Shown here in pieces: positions 26,485 through 35,947 of a DNA stretch of 64,000 nucleotides; the first letter of the stretch is position 1; each line of letters begins with the position of its first letter. Under the pieces are notes generated by a model. It saw only the letters and a list, made by a program, of their open reading frames with translations, had not been told where the DNA came from and ran no database searches. The DNA comes from Microbulbifer variabilis ATCC 700307 (lineage in GTDB: Bacteria; Pseudomonadota; Gammaproteobacteria; Pseudomonadales; Cellvibrionaceae), in the NCBI RefSeq assembly GCF_000380565.1, contig NZ_AQYJ01000028.1:310001-374000 (forward strand), written 5' to 3'. Made by a program: the position numbers and the translations under genes.

Positions 26485-27096
26485 ATGTCTACGAAAGTGA
26501 GTTTATACCTACTTATTTTTGCTGCTGTGTTAAGTGGTTGTGCAGTAATTTCCGAAGATGAGTGCCGCGCTGGGCTCTGGTATGAGCGTGGCGTTCAGGA
26601 CGGTGCCCGCGGACGCTCCCCGCTGCTGGTGCAGGAGTTGGCTCAGGAATGCCTGAGTTACGAAATCTATGTGGATAATGAGGCTTGGTTGCGCGGTCAT
26701 GAGGAAGGTATAGAGCAGTTCTGCACCCCGGATAATGGTTATCGGCAAGGGCGTCGGGGGTACAAGTATGAAGGGGTATGTACAGGCCCTACTGCTGATC
26801 TCTTCGTCGAAAATTACCAGCGTGGACTCGTTGAATACCGTATCGAACAACAGTATCAAAACTTATTGTGGCGTCGCGACAACTTAGAGCGGGAGCTTTA
26901 CTCTCTGCATTATGCCCTCCGGCACACTGACAGTGACAGCCAGCGCCGCGCCCTGTATTTCCAGCACAGTCGGCTCGAGTGGGAGTTACGCATGTTGGAT
27001 TTGGAGCTGCATCGCTATGGGCTTTTCGGTCCTCGTTATTTTATCCCCGGTCTTTATCCCCGTGGTTTTTTCTCCTCCGCCTTTTTTTATTGGTGA
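26485..27096 (+). CDS. DUF2799 lipoprotein
   Basis: 203 residues with a lipoprotein signal (LSGC, Cys19). It has DUF2799 features: WYERGVQDGARGR, EECLSYEI-type cysteines, NGYRQGRRG near 83 and NYQRGLVEYR. The C-terminal third is a charged, likely coiled-coil stretch (LLWRRDNLERELYSLHYALR). The function is unknown. It should sit in the periplasm, anchored to a membrane. Ribosome site GGGAGG is 9 bases upstream. Confidence 0.8.
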   Translation: MSTKVSLYLLIFAAVLSGCAVISEDECRAGLWYERGVQDGARGRSPLLVQELAQECLSYEIYVDNEAWLRGHEEGIEQFCTPDNGYRQGRRGYKYEGVCTGPTADLFVENYQRGLVEYRIEQQYQNLLWRRDNLERELYSLHYALRHTDSDSQRRALYFQHSRLEWELRMLDLELHRYGLFGPRYFIPGLYPRGFFSSAFFYW

Positions 27097-27171
27097 GTTT
27101 AACGGTGGTGTGCTACCGAGTGGTTAAACTCAGATGATCACCTTTACGATTTCATTTCTAGAGAGTTTTTC

Positions 27172-27600
27172 ATGGCAATTTGGCACAGTACTCCGACCTT
27201 GGAAGAGATTAATCAGGGCAGTGCTAACTGCATGCCCGGCTATCTCGGTTTGGAAATTACGGCAATTGGTGAAGATTACTTAGAGGGTAAACTACCGGTG
27301 GACCACCGTACACGCCAGCCTTTTGGGATTTTACACGGTGGTGCTAATGTGGTGCTGGCAGAGACTCTGGGATCTATTGGTGCCAACCTGTTGGTGGATC
27401 CCAATAAATACTACTGTGTTGGGCAGGAGATTAATGCCAACCACCTGCGACCGGTGCCGGAGGGTGAAGTTACTGGCCGGGCTAAGCCTGTGCATATTGG
27501 ACGAAGCAGCCAGGTTTGGGAAATATTGATTTATGCACCCAATGGCAAGTTAAGCTGTATTTCCCGAATCACCATGGCGGTGGTGGCTCACGGTGGCTAG
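27172..27600 (+). CDS. hotdog-fold acyl-CoA thioesterase (PaaI/YdiI type)
   Basis: 142 residues, close to E. coli YdiI/MenI. The motif QPFGILHGGANVVLAETLGS (near 48-67) carries the HGG loop and the catalytic Glu, and INANHLRPVPEG and GRAKPVHIGRSSQVW follow as in the family. It would hydrolyse aroyl- or acyl-CoA such as DHNA-CoA. The chain length cannot be judged from the sequence. Confidence 0.85.
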   Translation: MAIWHSTPTLEEINQGSANCMPGYLGLEITAIGEDYLEGKLPVDHRTRQPFGILHGGANVVLAETLGSIGANLLVDPNKYYCVGQEINANHLRPVPEGEVTGRAKPVHIGRSSQVWEILIYAPNGKLSCISRITMAVVAHGG

Positions 27601-27629
27601 CAGATGCCAAATTTTTTGGGGTGCCTCCA

Positions 27630-28337
27630 ATGAGTGAGGCGGATGAATTTATTTTTGAGGATATTCCCTATCGCTTGGTGCGTTCACCCCGACGCAAGCG
27701 ATTGGGATTGATATTGGCGCAGTCAGGGGTAGAGGTACGTATCCCTCAGCGCTGTGCAGCTCGCCATGGCCATCAGTTTCTGCAGGACAATATTCAGTGG
27801 GTGCGAGCCCAATTACTGGCCGCCAGTCAGCGGGCATCCCAGGTGCCGCGTTACCGATATGCTTTTGGTGAGCGATTTCCATGGCTCGGCAGGTCATTGC
27901 CACTTGCGCGTGCCTCTAGTACTAAAGCTGCAGGAATTGGTGAAGCGGCAATCCTTCTTTATACCCGTACCCAATTTCCTGAACAGGAGCAACTTCAAGG
28001 AGCTTTGCAGCGCTTGTATCAGCGCGAAGCACTGGTCCTGTTAACGGAAAAGTCCCAGTTGGTGGCGGATCGACTGGGGCTGACATTTTCTTCAGTGCGG
28101 GTACGGCGTACTAAAAGCAAGTGGGGGCATTGCAGTATCCGTGGAGAGCTACAGTACAACTGGTTGGTTTGTCTGGCTCCGGAACCTGTAGTGGATTACC
28201 TCATTGCCCATGAGGTCTGCCATCTGCAACATCACAATCACAGCCGTGACTTTTGGGTGTTGGTGCAAAGTGTTTGTCCCCGTTTCAAAGAATTGCGCCG
28301 TTGGCTCCGTGATAATGGCCACCGCCTCACTGTGTAA
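27630..28337 (+). CDS. YgjP-like zinc metallopeptidase (DUF45)
   Basis: About 235 residues from ATG 27630. The longer open frame overlaps the thioesterase gene and has no supporting start signal. RRKRLGLILAQSGVEVRIP at the N-terminus, KSKWGHCSIRGELQYNW and the HEXXH-like YLIAHEVCHLQHHNHSRDFW (two His and Glu, a third His downstream) are the conserved DUF45/YgjP blocks. Probably a cytosolic metal-dependent peptidase of unknown substrate. Confidence 0.85.
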   Translation: MSEADEFIFEDIPYRLVRSPRRKRLGLILAQSGVEVRIPQRCAARHGHQFLQDNIQWVRAQLLAASQRASQVPRYRYAFGERFPWLGRSLPLARASSTKAAGIGEAAILLYTRTQFPEQEQLQGALQRLYQREALVLLTEKSQLVADRLGLTFSSVRVRRTKSKWGHCSIRGELQYNWLVCLAPEPVVDYLIAHEVCHLQHHNHSRDFWVLVQSVCPRFKELRRWLRDNGHRLTV

Positions 28338-28384
28338 AAAATATCAGTACAAATCAGATCTTTCGAATTATTCAATTAATTAAC

Positions 28385-29749
28385 ATGAGCAAGAAACCGC
28401 GTTTTATTACCTCGCGCAAGCCGGTGACAAAAAATTTGCCGGCGCAGGCCGAAGCCTGCGTAGAGAAGTTCAGCCATGATATGCGTGGCATTGCCCGCGT
28501 TGCGGGGAAAACTGTATTTATCGATAACGCTTTGCCTGGTGAAAAAGTACTTTTTCGTTATAGCGCTCGTCGGGCCCGGTTCGATGAGGGCTCAGCGGTG
28601 GAAATCTTGCAGGCATCACCTCAGCGTAGCGCGCCTTGCTGTCCTCATATCAACTTCTGCGGAGGTTGTTCTCTGCAGCACCTGGAAATTGGTGCGCAGA
28701 TTATTGAGAAGCAAAAAATCCTGCTGGACCAACTTATTCGTTTTGCTGGTATTGAGCCCAAAGAGATATTACCGCCCTTGGTTGCTGCATCCTACGGCTA
28801 TCGGCGCAAGGCACGTATCGGCATTCGCCAGTTAAAATCCCGTAGGGGGAAAGAGTTAATTTTTGGCTTCCGTGAAAAACGCAGTAATGATCTGACGGAT
28901 ATCGATGAATGCCATGTACTGCACCCGGCAATTGCCAGACAAATACCGACGTTAAAACAGCTTGTGGCTGACTGCGATGGCAAAGCCTATTTTTCTCAGT
29001 TGGATGTGGCTGTGGGTGATGATGTTGCGGCTCTGGTACTGCGCCACCTAAAGCCGTTATCGGAAGGTGACCGAGAGCGCTGGATAAGCTTCGCAAAAGT
29101 ATCTGGTATACACATGTATATACAACCTGGTGATTCGACATCAGTTCGACGTTTATGGCCGGAGCAGGGGGAGGCCTTCCTCAGTTACGCGCTGCCAGAG
29201 TTTGATCTCACCATGCGTTTCCAGCCATTGGACTTTATCCAGGTCAATTTCGAAATTAATCGCCAAATGGTAAGTAGAGCCCTGCAATGGCTGGATCCCC
29301 AACCCGATGAGCGGGTATTGGACCTTTTCTGTGGCCTGGGGAACTTTACCCTGCCTTTGGCGCGATGTGCCGGCGAGGTGGTTGGCATTGAGGGCGTGGG
29401 GGCACTCACCCGTCGCGGTGTAGAGAATGCCGAGCTGAATACTTTGGATAATGTGCAATTTTACGCAGCAGACTTGAATGAGGAAATAATAAATCAGCCT
29501 TGGGCCCAGGGCGGCTTTAATAAGATTCTGCTGGACCCGCCGCGAAGTGGTGCTTTGCAGGCTGTGCGGAGTATTGCGAGTTTTAATGCAAAGAAAATTG
29601 TCTATGTGTCCTGTAATCCTGCAACCCTTGCGCGGGATGCGGGGGCCTTGACACAGCTCGGTTACCACCTGACAAAGGCGTGTGTCATGGATATGTTTCC
29701 CCATACCGATCACGTTGAATCTATGGCGGTATTTGAAAGGGATGCCTAA
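28385..29749 (+). CDS. rlmD: 23S rRNA (uracil-1939-C5)-methyltransferase RlmD
   Basis: 454 residues. A TRAM domain (about 20-75) is followed by the iron-sulfur cysteines Cys86, Cys92 and Cys95 (CPHINFCGGC) and Cys176 (DECHVL), then the SAM-binding motif VLDLFCGLGNFTLPLARCAG, DPPRSGA and the nucleophile YVSCNPATLARD. This is the full RlmD (RumA) set and size. It methylates U1939 of 23S rRNA. ATG at 28385 starts MSKKPRF with no strong ribosome site. Confidence 0.92.
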   Translation: MSKKPRFITSRKPVTKNLPAQAEACVEKFSHDMRGIARVAGKTVFIDNALPGEKVLFRYSARRARFDEGSAVEILQASPQRSAPCCPHINFCGGCSLQHLEIGAQIIEKQKILLDQLIRFAGIEPKEILPPLVAASYGYRRKARIGIRQLKSRRGKELIFGFREKRSNDLTDIDECHVLHPAIARQIPTLKQLVADCDGKAYFSQLDVAVGDDVAALVLRHLKPLSEGDRERWISFAKVSGIHMYIQPGDSTSVRRLWPEQGEAFLSYALPEFDLTMRFQPLDFIQVNFEINRQMVSRALQWLDPQPDERVLDLFCGLGNFTLPLARCAGEVVGIEGVGALTRRGVENAELNTLDNVQFYAADLNEEIINQPWAQGGFNKILLDPPRSGALQAVRSIASFNAKKIVYVSCNPATLARDAGALTQLGYHLTKACVMDMFPHTDHVESMAVFERDA

Positions 29750-29932
29750 GCCGATAATTGTCTAAGCAAAAATATTCGAGATAAAGAAAAAATTAGCTGG
29801 GTTTTATGCATAAGTTAAAAATGGCTGGTGAGCCTCGCTAAGGCCAGGCCGGGAAAATTACGCCAGGTTACTGCATTGGTGCGAAGAGAAAACTAACGTA
29901 CACTGCTGGCAAATCCATTAAGCGAAGATGTT

Positions 29933-30301
29933 ATGCAAAGTGCACCCCTAACGAATGATTTTGAAGAGAACTGTGCGCGCTTTTTGCCTGAGGCTGCTGA
30001 GCAGGGCTGTGTTTGGGCACTACAGGGGGAAGAGGGTTTTGCGCTGTGTGAATCAGAAAAACGTGCACAGACTGAAGTAATGCCGTTTTGGTCGCAGCGT
30101 GAATTTGCTGAGATGCACTGTGAAGGTGATTGGGCCGAGTATGAAGCTGTAGCTATCGATCTGGAAGAGTTTATGGACGATTGGCTTACCGGTATGCATG
30201 AAGACGTGCTGCTGGTAGGGTTAAATTGGAATGTTGAACTGGAGGGAGTGGAGCTGGAACCACTCGACCTGTTGGAGCAGCTGGAGCAGGAACTGCAGTA
30301 A
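29933..30301 (+). CDS. DUF2750-family protein
   Basis: 122 residues, very acidic. DFEENCARFLPEAAEQGCVW, WALQGEEGFALCES and VMPFWSQREFAEM are typical of DUF2750, often a small orphan immunity- or regulator-like protein; the real role is unknown. The gap to the upstream rlmD gene is 183 bases and holds no other feature. Confidence 0.7.
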   Translation: MQSAPLTNDFEENCARFLPEAAEQGCVWALQGEEGFALCESEKRAQTEVMPFWSQREFAEMHCEGDWAEYEAVAIDLEEFMDDWLTGMHEDVLLVGLNWNVELEGVELEPLDLLEQLEQELQ

Positions 30302-30355
30302 GCTGCGCCATAGTGCCCCATCAGTGGATAAAAATCACACAATAGGGTGTCTCAA

Positions 30356-30748
30356 ATGGGGCAGATTCTCGGCTTGCACACGGTTATTTACGGTGTAACA
30401 GATATTGCTGAAGCCAAAGACTGGTACACACAATTACTGCAGCAGAAACCCTATTTTGATAGTGAGTGTTATGTGGGGTTTCGAATTGGTCAATGTGAAC
30501 TGGGCTTGAATCCAGACGCGCGCAGTGCGATCAGCCGTGCGGATGGCGTGGTCGCTTATTGGGCGGTTGCGAATATGGCCACACAGGTCGAACGTCTCGG
30601 AACCATGGGTGCGCGACAACATAGCGATGTGGTGGATGTTGGCGAGGGCGTGCTGATGTCAAGTTTTCTCGATCCCTACGGCAATATTTTTGGGTTGATT
30701 GAGCACCCACAAGTTCAGCCGGAGGTTTTGGAACAGTTAACGGAGTAG
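30356..30748 (+). CDS. VOC-family (glyoxalase/bleomycin-resistance-like) protein
   Basis: About 130 residues from ATG 30356; GTG 30347 is an alternative start. LHTVIYGVTDIAEAKDWYTQ opens a VOC domain, and the SFLDPYGNIFGLIEHP end carries a Glu that is usually a metal ligand. Substrate unknown. It ends 5 bases before the SDR gene, so the two are probably one transcript. Confidence 0.8.
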   Translation: MGQILGLHTVIYGVTDIAEAKDWYTQLLQQKPYFDSECYVGFRIGQCELGLNPDARSAISRADGVVAYWAVANMATQVERLGTMGARQHSDVVDVGEGVLMSSFLDPYGNIFGLIEHPQVQPEVLEQLTE

Positions 30749-30753
30749 TCCCC

Positions 30754-31683
30754 GTGAACAGACCGCCAGTATCCAGCTTTCGCACTTCAAGTCAGGGCTT
30801 TGCAGCTGAGAGCCTGGCCCAGATCGGACGGGGCTATGTGGCGCCAGACCGAGTCGCACTGATTACCGGATGTTCCAGCGGTATCGGGCGTGAGCTGGCC
30901 CTGGCGTTGCATCGTCGCGGTACAATTGTTATTGCCACGGCGCGGCGTCCGGAGAGCTTGCAGGAGCTTGCTGATTTGGGCATTGCCACTGAAGCCATGG
31001 ATGTAAACAGCCAGGCGGATATAAACCGCGTTGTTCACGCTCTTAAAGCCGCCTATGGTCGCCTCGATATTCTGATCAACAATGCCGGCTATGGCCAGAT
31101 GGGGCCTTTGCTGGAGTTGGATACTCGGGCCCTGGAAAATCAGTTTCGCACTAATGTATTCGCACCGCTTGCACTGATCCGCGCCTGTGTGCCGTTAATG
31201 CGTGCCGGCAAGGGTGGTGTTGTTTGTAATATTGGTTCGGTATCCGGCGTACTGGCGACACCTTTCTCTGGTGCTTATTGTGCCTCCAAGGCTGCCCTTC
31301 ACTCACTTTCCGAAGTACTGCGTCTCGAGTTAAAGCCTTTTGGCATTCGCGTGATGACGGTGCAGCCGGGGGCTATCGCCTCGGAATTTGGCCGTCATGC
31401 AGAGGTATCACTGCGCGGGTTACTGCCGCCGGACTCTTTATATAAGCGCCAGGAGGAGGCCGTGCGCTCCCGCGCACAGGAGTCGCAGCAAAATGCCACT
31501 CTGGCCAGCACGCTTGCACGTAAGTTGGTGCGTGAGTTACTTCGAAAGCGGCCACGAACTCTGGTACGCATTGGAAACCGCAGTAGCTTATTGCCCTGGC
31601 TGGCACGCTGGCTGCCCCGCGGACTTCGGGACTGGATAATGCTGCGTCGCTTTAAATTGAATCGGTTGGCACATAAGGCTTGA
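30754..31683 (+). CDS. short-chain dehydrogenase/reductase
   Basis: 309 residues. Starts with GTG at 30754. The cofactor motif ITGCSSGIGRELA (near 38-50), NNAGYGQMG and the active site IGSVSGVLATPFSGAYCASK (Ser, Tyr and Lys in their usual spacing) identify a classical SDR, with NADP(H) or NAD(H). The C-terminal ridge RSRAQESQQNATLASTLARK suggests fatty-acyl or retinol/steroid-type substrates, but this is a guess. Confidence 0.88.
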   Translation: MNRPPVSSFRTSSQGFAAESLAQIGRGYVAPDRVALITGCSSGIGRELALALHRRGTIVIATARRPESLQELADLGIATEAMDVNSQADINRVVHALKAAYGRLDILINNAGYGQMGPLLELDTRALENQFRTNVFAPLALIRACVPLMRAGKGGVVCNIGSVSGVLATPFSGAYCASKAALHSLSEVLRLELKPFGIRVMTVQPGAIASEFGRHAEVSLRGLLPPDSLYKRQEEAVRSRAQESQQNATLASTLARKLVRELLRKRPRTLVRIGNRSSLLPWLARWLPRGLRDWIMLRRFKLNRLAHKA

Positions 31684-31725
31684 TATGTAGCTTCTGATTA
31701 TTGCGGTAATCGTGCTGGGTGAAAG

Positions 31726-32820
31726 TTAATTGGGGCTAAGAGTTTCCGAATCTGCCAACCAGGCTTTCACTTCAGCGTAGGTACCGCGAAACAGGACTTC
31801 ACTATCACGCTTCTTCATCAGATAGCTATAACTCCCATCGTAATACTCCTTCAGCAGTGCCATCACCAATGGAATATAGGCGTCGCTGTTGCCACTGCGC
31901 TGTAGCTCCCCATTGGCTTCGGCCAGTTGTGTGTCTAATTGCTGATAGCGCAGCCCGCCTAGGCGTTTGCGTATTTTCCCCAAGCTTTTATGCAGATCCG
32001 CTCCAAGTGCCGCAGCAGGGGATTCAGTGTCGCCAAAACGTGGTAAGGCCTCACTGATATAATCGCGCACAATACGGCGGGCACGATTCTCTACGGGTTC
32101 CTCAACCAGAATACGTGGTGCTGCTTTCATTGCGCTTTGCAGGGCGGGGGGGAGGGCACAGCGTCCGATGAGGTGACTTTCATCCTCGATAAAAACCCTT
32201 TCAGAGGTTTGTGCCAGCTTGAGTAAGTCGATACTGATTTGGTTTTCGAAATTGATCTGCGTTGGTTGCTTGTATCCGGTGCGACCAAAGCTGGAACCAC
32301 GATGCTTGGCTATGCCCTCCAGGTCCAGAGCTCGACTGGCCGACTGGATCAGTTCCGTTTTTCCACTGCCGGTATGGCCAGCAATAACAGCAAATGATAA
32401 CTGCCGGCTTTGGATTTCCAGTTCACCAAGAAGGTAGTTGCGCATAGCTTTGTAACCACCCTCTACCAGAGGGTAATCAAAACCTGCGTCGCGAAGCAGT
32501 TTCTGAGTAGTATGTGAGCGTAGGCCACCACGAAAACAGTAGAGATAGCCTTGTGGGTGCTCATCGAGAAAAGCCTCCCAGGCGGTGAGACGTGCCTGTA
32601 CCACCTCTTGAGTGGCGAGTTTCCATCCAAGGGTTATGGCGGCCTGCTGTCCTCGCCGTTTGTATTCGGTGCCGATGAGTTCGCGTTGGTGATCATCCAG
32701 TAATGGACGATTTTCTGCAGAGGGGAAGGCCCCACGCTGATACTCTACCGGTGCGCGCACATCCAGTAGTGGAGTATCACGGAGGAAAATTTCTCGGTAA
32801 TTGGATGTACCCTGCCGCAA
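31726..32820 (-). CDS. mnmH: tRNA 2-selenouridine synthase
   Basis: The start was set at TTG 32818-32820, with GAGAGG 6 bases before it. This gives 364 residues, the length of E. coli SelU/MnmH, whereas the open frame reaches back to 32982 without a likely start. The N-terminal rhodanese domain has DTPLLDVRAPVEY and the catalytic Cys95 in YCFRGGLRSHT; DYPLVEGGYKAMR and a P-loop GHTGSGKT follow. It converts 2-thiouridine in tRNA to 2-selenouridine using selenophosphate from SelD. The selD fusion gene lies at 44.7 kb. Confidence 0.9.
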   Translation of the reverse strand: MRQGTSNYREIFLRDTPLLDVRAPVEYQRGAFPSAENRPLLDDHQRELIGTEYKRRGQQAAITLGWKLATQEVVQARLTAWEAFLDEHPQGYLYCFRGGLRSHTTQKLLRDAGFDYPLVEGGYKAMRNYLLGELEIQSRQLSFAVIAGHTGSGKTELIQSASRALDLEGIAKHRGSSFGRTGYKQPTQINFENQISIDLLKLAQTSERVFIEDESHLIGRCALPPALQSAMKAAPRILVEEPVENRARRIVRDYISEALPRFGDTESPAAALGADLHKSLGKIRKRLGGLRYQQLDTQLAEANGELQRSGNSDAYIPLVMALLKEYYDGSYSYLMKKRDSEVLFRGTYAEVKAWLADSETLSPN

Positions 32821-33303
32821 TGGAAGCCTCTCTATTAATATGGGGAATATCGATAAGATACTTGATGCCGCTTCTGTGAACCAGATGCCTGAAGAGAATA
32901 TCCTGGCTTTGAAAGTCATTCGCCGGAGTGAGGAAAACTGAGATATGGAAGATAAGATATGTTGTCGATGGTAAAAAAGCACTAATAGTCCGTATGTAAT
33001 ATGGAATATCCAACAAATATAGCGAGTGGCAGGGCTGTTCCTGAGAAATTGTTGAGCGTAATAAAATGGATCTCTTTTACTTCTGTTTCTCTATTGGGAT
33101 TTTAGGAGAAATACTCTGCCACATTGATGCCAGATTAAATTATGAGAATAAATAGGGTGCAATTATCGCTTTGTCTTTGTTAACTAGTTCAGGCTTGTTC
33201 GTGAGTATCACTTATCAAAAAGTGGTCAAAATAGCTTATGAGATAGAACCATTTAATTTATAGTTAACAGATAGAAAAATCTGCCTTTATTGGTGCACAG
33301 TAT
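32821..33303. other. gap between mnmH start and the hydroxylase gene
   Basis: About 480 AT-rich bases. The first 160 are the untranslated extension of the mnmH frame. No ORF of note, hairpin or repeat was recognised in the rest. Confidence 0.4.
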
Positions 33304-34209
33304 TTAATTTTGTTGAAAACTATTGCGATTCTGGTGATGTTTCCATATCCACTCAGGGGATTTTATCAATAGATGCCAGCGTGCTTTCCAGCTATTAGCC
33401 TGCCAGAGCTGCCGGAATAGCTTGGCGTAGCCGTGGCAAAAGATGGTAAACGGGTTGATGCTGTTAATTCTGGGAAAAACCCCGTACCGCACAGTTGATT
33501 TTTCCTCAGCAAAGGTTCCAAAAATCCGGTCCCAAATAATTAGAATACCGGCATAATTTTTATCCAGATACTCACGATTAGCAGCATGATGCACCCGGTG
33601 ATGGGATGGGGTATTTAAAATCCATTCGATCGGTCTAGGTAATTTTTTAACTGCCTCAGTATGCAGTAATGTTTGGTAAACCTGCACAATCATTTCGCTA
33701 AAGAAAATGAGAAGTGGATTAAACCCGAGCATGGCTAATGGCAGGTAAAAGAAAAAAGGCAACAAGCCATCCAGTGGTCCAAATCGGTAGGCTACAGAAA
33801 TATTAAAATAGGGTGAGCTGTGGTGCACTGTATGGGAAGCCCAGGCCAAATTGACTCTGTGGGCAAAGCGGTGCTCCCAGTAGTAAGCCAGATCAGCAAG
33901 GATCAGGCAGGCCATGATGGTCCAGCCGGTAATGGGTAGTTGGACGATGCTGAAATTTTCAAAAACAAAGAAAAATGCGGCCACATAAAAAAGCGCAGCA
34001 ATTAATGAGGTAATTGCAATAAAAGCAGCCAGGGTAATGAAGTTGCTAGCCGAATCACCTAGCATGTTTAGGGTCAGTTTGCGCTTGAGAGCATAACGTA
34101 GCAGTTCGAATACAAATACCACCATAGCCAGTAAAAAGAAGCCATCATTCACCCACACCTCTAAGTGTTCAATCTGTTCCTGGGTAAACATTGCAGTTAA
34201 AAAGTTCAT
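33304..34209 (-). CDS. sterol desaturase/fatty acid hydroxylase-family membrane oxygenase
   Basis: 301 residues from ATG 34207-34209; the longer frame overlaps the upstream gene and is not needed. About four membrane spans, and the three His boxes of the family: His113 and His117 (WEHRFAHR), His126, His129 and His130 (HTVHH) and His203, His204, His207 and His208 (HHRVHH), which bind a diiron centre. These enzymes hydroxylate or desaturate lipids such as sterols, carotenoids or fatty acids at the inner membrane. The start is one base after the stop of the upstream exported protein. The substrate is unknown; the Rieske gene in the same operon suggests oxidative modification of one lipid or ring compound. 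Confidence 0.85.
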   Translation of the reverse strand: MNFLTAMFTQEQIEHLEVWVNDGFFLLAMVVFVFELLRYALKRKLTLNMLGDSASNFITLAAFIAITSLIAALFYVAAFFFVFENFSIVQLPITGWTIMACLILADLAYYWEHRFAHRVNLAWASHTVHHSSPYFNISVAYRFGPLDGLLPFFFYLPLAMLGFNPLLIFFSEMIVQVYQTLLHTEAVKKLPRPIEWILNTPSHHRVHHAANREYLDKNYAGILIIWDRIFGTFAEEKSTVRYGVFPRINSINPFTIFCHGYAKLFRQLWQANSWKARWHLLIKSPEWIWKHHQNRNSFQQN

Positions 34210-34210
34210 G

Positions 34211-34795
34211 TCACTGTTTCTCATTAACCTGATAAATATCAACAGAGCGAACAATCCCGTCTTCTGACAGAGTATATTTCTCAATGACTGCTTGCAGTGT
34301 TGGGCCAAAGTGAACCAGTTGCCAGTGCCCTTCAAGTCCATCTGGGGAAGTATCCGTGCTTCCTCCAATGTGGATGACATCACCATCCGGTATGGGCTCA
34401 CTGATGTTGCTCAGAAATAAGAAGCTTTCCTTCGGTAACCCTACCGTTACCCGGGCTTCATGGTAGTTCTTCGAAAATTTCTGGTAGATAATAAATATCT
34501 TATGAGGGCCCGGTTTAAGCCGAGTGTATACATCCTCGCGCTGCAATAGTAATTCAACCAGGTTGCCAGCGTTTTCCAAAGCAATGAAGCGGGTCATGCC
34601 ATAGATTCTTTTTGGAAGAATCTCTGAACCTGATTGCGTTAAGGAGTTAGCATCAGATTTTGTGGCAATTCCTGGTTCACTCGCTGCATTGGTTATATGT
34701 GCTCTTGTTTCAGGAGCTAAAGGCTGGGCCCAGGCAAGAAAAGTCACTGAGCCGGCAATAACACCTGTTAAAAGTAAGGCATGACAAAGTTTCAA
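34211..34795 (-). CDS. exported protein of unknown function in the Rieske/hydroxylase operon
   Basis: 194 residues starting with TTG at 34795, whose first bases overlap the TGA of the Rieske gene; GGGAGAG lies upstream. The signal peptide covers about 1-23 (LAWA-QPL). Family not recognised. IPDGDVIHIGGSTDTSPDGL and HWQLVHFGPTLQAVIEKYTL near the C-terminus vaguely recall GyrI-like small-molecule-binding domains, but this is weak. Its position between two oxygenase genes with overlapping ends suggests it binds or delivers their substrate in the periplasm. Confidence 0.65.
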   Translation of the reverse strand: MKLCHALLLTGVIAGSVTFLAWAQPLAPETRAHITNAASEPGIATKSDANSLTQSGSEILPKRIYGMTRFIALENAGNLVELLLQREDVYTRLKPGPHKIFIIYQKFSKNYHEARVTVGLPKESFLFLSNISEPIPDGDVIHIGGSTDTSPDGLEGHWQLVHFGPTLQAVIEKYTLSEDGIVRSVDIYQVNEKQ

Positions 34796-35922
34796 TTTCT
34801 ACTCTCCCGGCTCGTAGATGTTCGATAAATAGGGATACTGGGACAGCCAAATAGGCGCGAAGCAAGAAAGTGGTGAAAATCCACAACAATGCGCTCTGCC
34901 TCAACTAGAGTGCCGCCTTTTCCTGAACATGAGTTCATACCTCGTTGAACTCGTTCACAAATCCATTGGTCTTCGGCAAAGAATCTGTCCGTAAATTTAC
35001 GGGTAGAGCGATTGCTGCCATGGCCGTTGTAAATCAGTGAACCGGATTGGACCTCTGTTTCACCCGCATGGCGTGGAATAACGGACATCCAGCTAAAAGA
35101 GACAGGATCGATAATGGCAACAAAGTTAGGAGGCAGCATCAGTAGTTGGTAATGTTCTGGCTTGCCAAAGCCAAGAAAGGACTTGATTGTGCCTCCAGTC
35201 AGGGCCCATCTGCTGCAGCCCGCGGTGTAGTAGGCATTTTGGGTTGGTGTGACTGTTTCTAAGGTTTTCCGATGTACTTTGAACAGGTGGTAACTCTCCA
35301 TGGCATTTTCCATCACCACTTTCCAGTTGGCAGACCAATACTCGGTTTTGCCAGGCTCGAATGCATCAAAAACGTCAAGCTGTTGGATTGGCAGGTAATT
35401 CGATACGCTGGAAAGCTGTTTTGAGAGGGGGGGTGCCTGACCACTGACATCTACAAATACCAGGCCATTCCAGGTTTCTACCGGGTAGATAGGTAGACAG
35501 TGCCTGGCTTTGTTCACCTCCTGTTTTCCAGTGAAGGGTACTCCGAGTAAAGAACCTTCCAGGCTGTAGCTCCAAGCATGATATGGGCAGACTATGCGCT
35601 TATTAACATTGCCCAAGCCGGTATCCAGCAATGGTGTGCCTCTGTGCCGGCAGGTATTGGACAGAGCCCGCAGCTGTCCATCTGCCCCACGAATCACAGC
35701 TACAGGTATACGTCCAATATTAATGGCACAGTAATCTCCCTGTTTAGAGAGGCTTGCTTCGGCAGCGACAAACACCCAACCCCCTTCAAAGATGCTCTCC
35801 ATTTCCCTGTGAAATATGGTCTCGCACGTATATGCCCCGAAGGGCAAACAGTGGGCGTTAGGAAGCTGGGAATTGGCCGTGCGTCGATATTCGGATAACA
35901 AGTCTTCATCATCAGTACTCAT
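34792..35922 (-). CDS. Rieske-type ring-hydroxylating oxygenase, alpha subunit-like
   Basis: 376 residues from ATG 35922 (GTG 35934 is an in-frame alternative; residue numbers here count from the GTG). The Rieske cluster ligands are Cys95, His97, Cys116 and His119 (CRH and CPYH). The catalytic iron site has WKVVMENAMESYHLFKVH with His216 and His221 and EDQWICERVQRG with an Asp ligand. This looks like a CntA/GbcA or KshA-type oxygenase that needs a separate reductase, which is not in the window. It lacks a signal peptide, so it is cytoplasmic. It is first in the three-gene operon, divergent from a TetR regulator. Confidence 0.88.
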   Translation of the reverse strand: MSTDDEDLLSEYRRTANSQLPNAHCLPFGAYTCETIFHREMESIFEGGWVFVAAEASLSKQGDYCAINIGRIPVAVIRGADGQLRALSNTCRHRGTPLLDTGLGNVNKRIVCPYHAWSYSLEGSLLGVPFTGKQEVNKARHCLPIYPVETWNGLVFVDVSGQAPPLSKQLSSVSNYLPIQQLDVFDAFEPGKTEYWSANWKVVMENAMESYHLFKVHRKTLETVTPTQNAYYTAGCSRWALTGGTIKSFLGFGKPEHYQLLMLPPNFVAIIDPVSFSWMSVIPRHAGETEVQSGSLIYNGHGSNRSTRKFTDRFFAEDQWICERVQRGMNSCSGKGGTLVEAERIVVDFHHFLASRLFGCPSIPIYRTSTSRESRN

Positions 35923-35947
35923 GGAGCCACTCACAGTGTAAAATTTT

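Noticed and set aside
32983..33060. Extra N-terminal domain for mnmH
   Set aside because: The added residues have no conserved pattern and the family length is met from the TTG at 32820.
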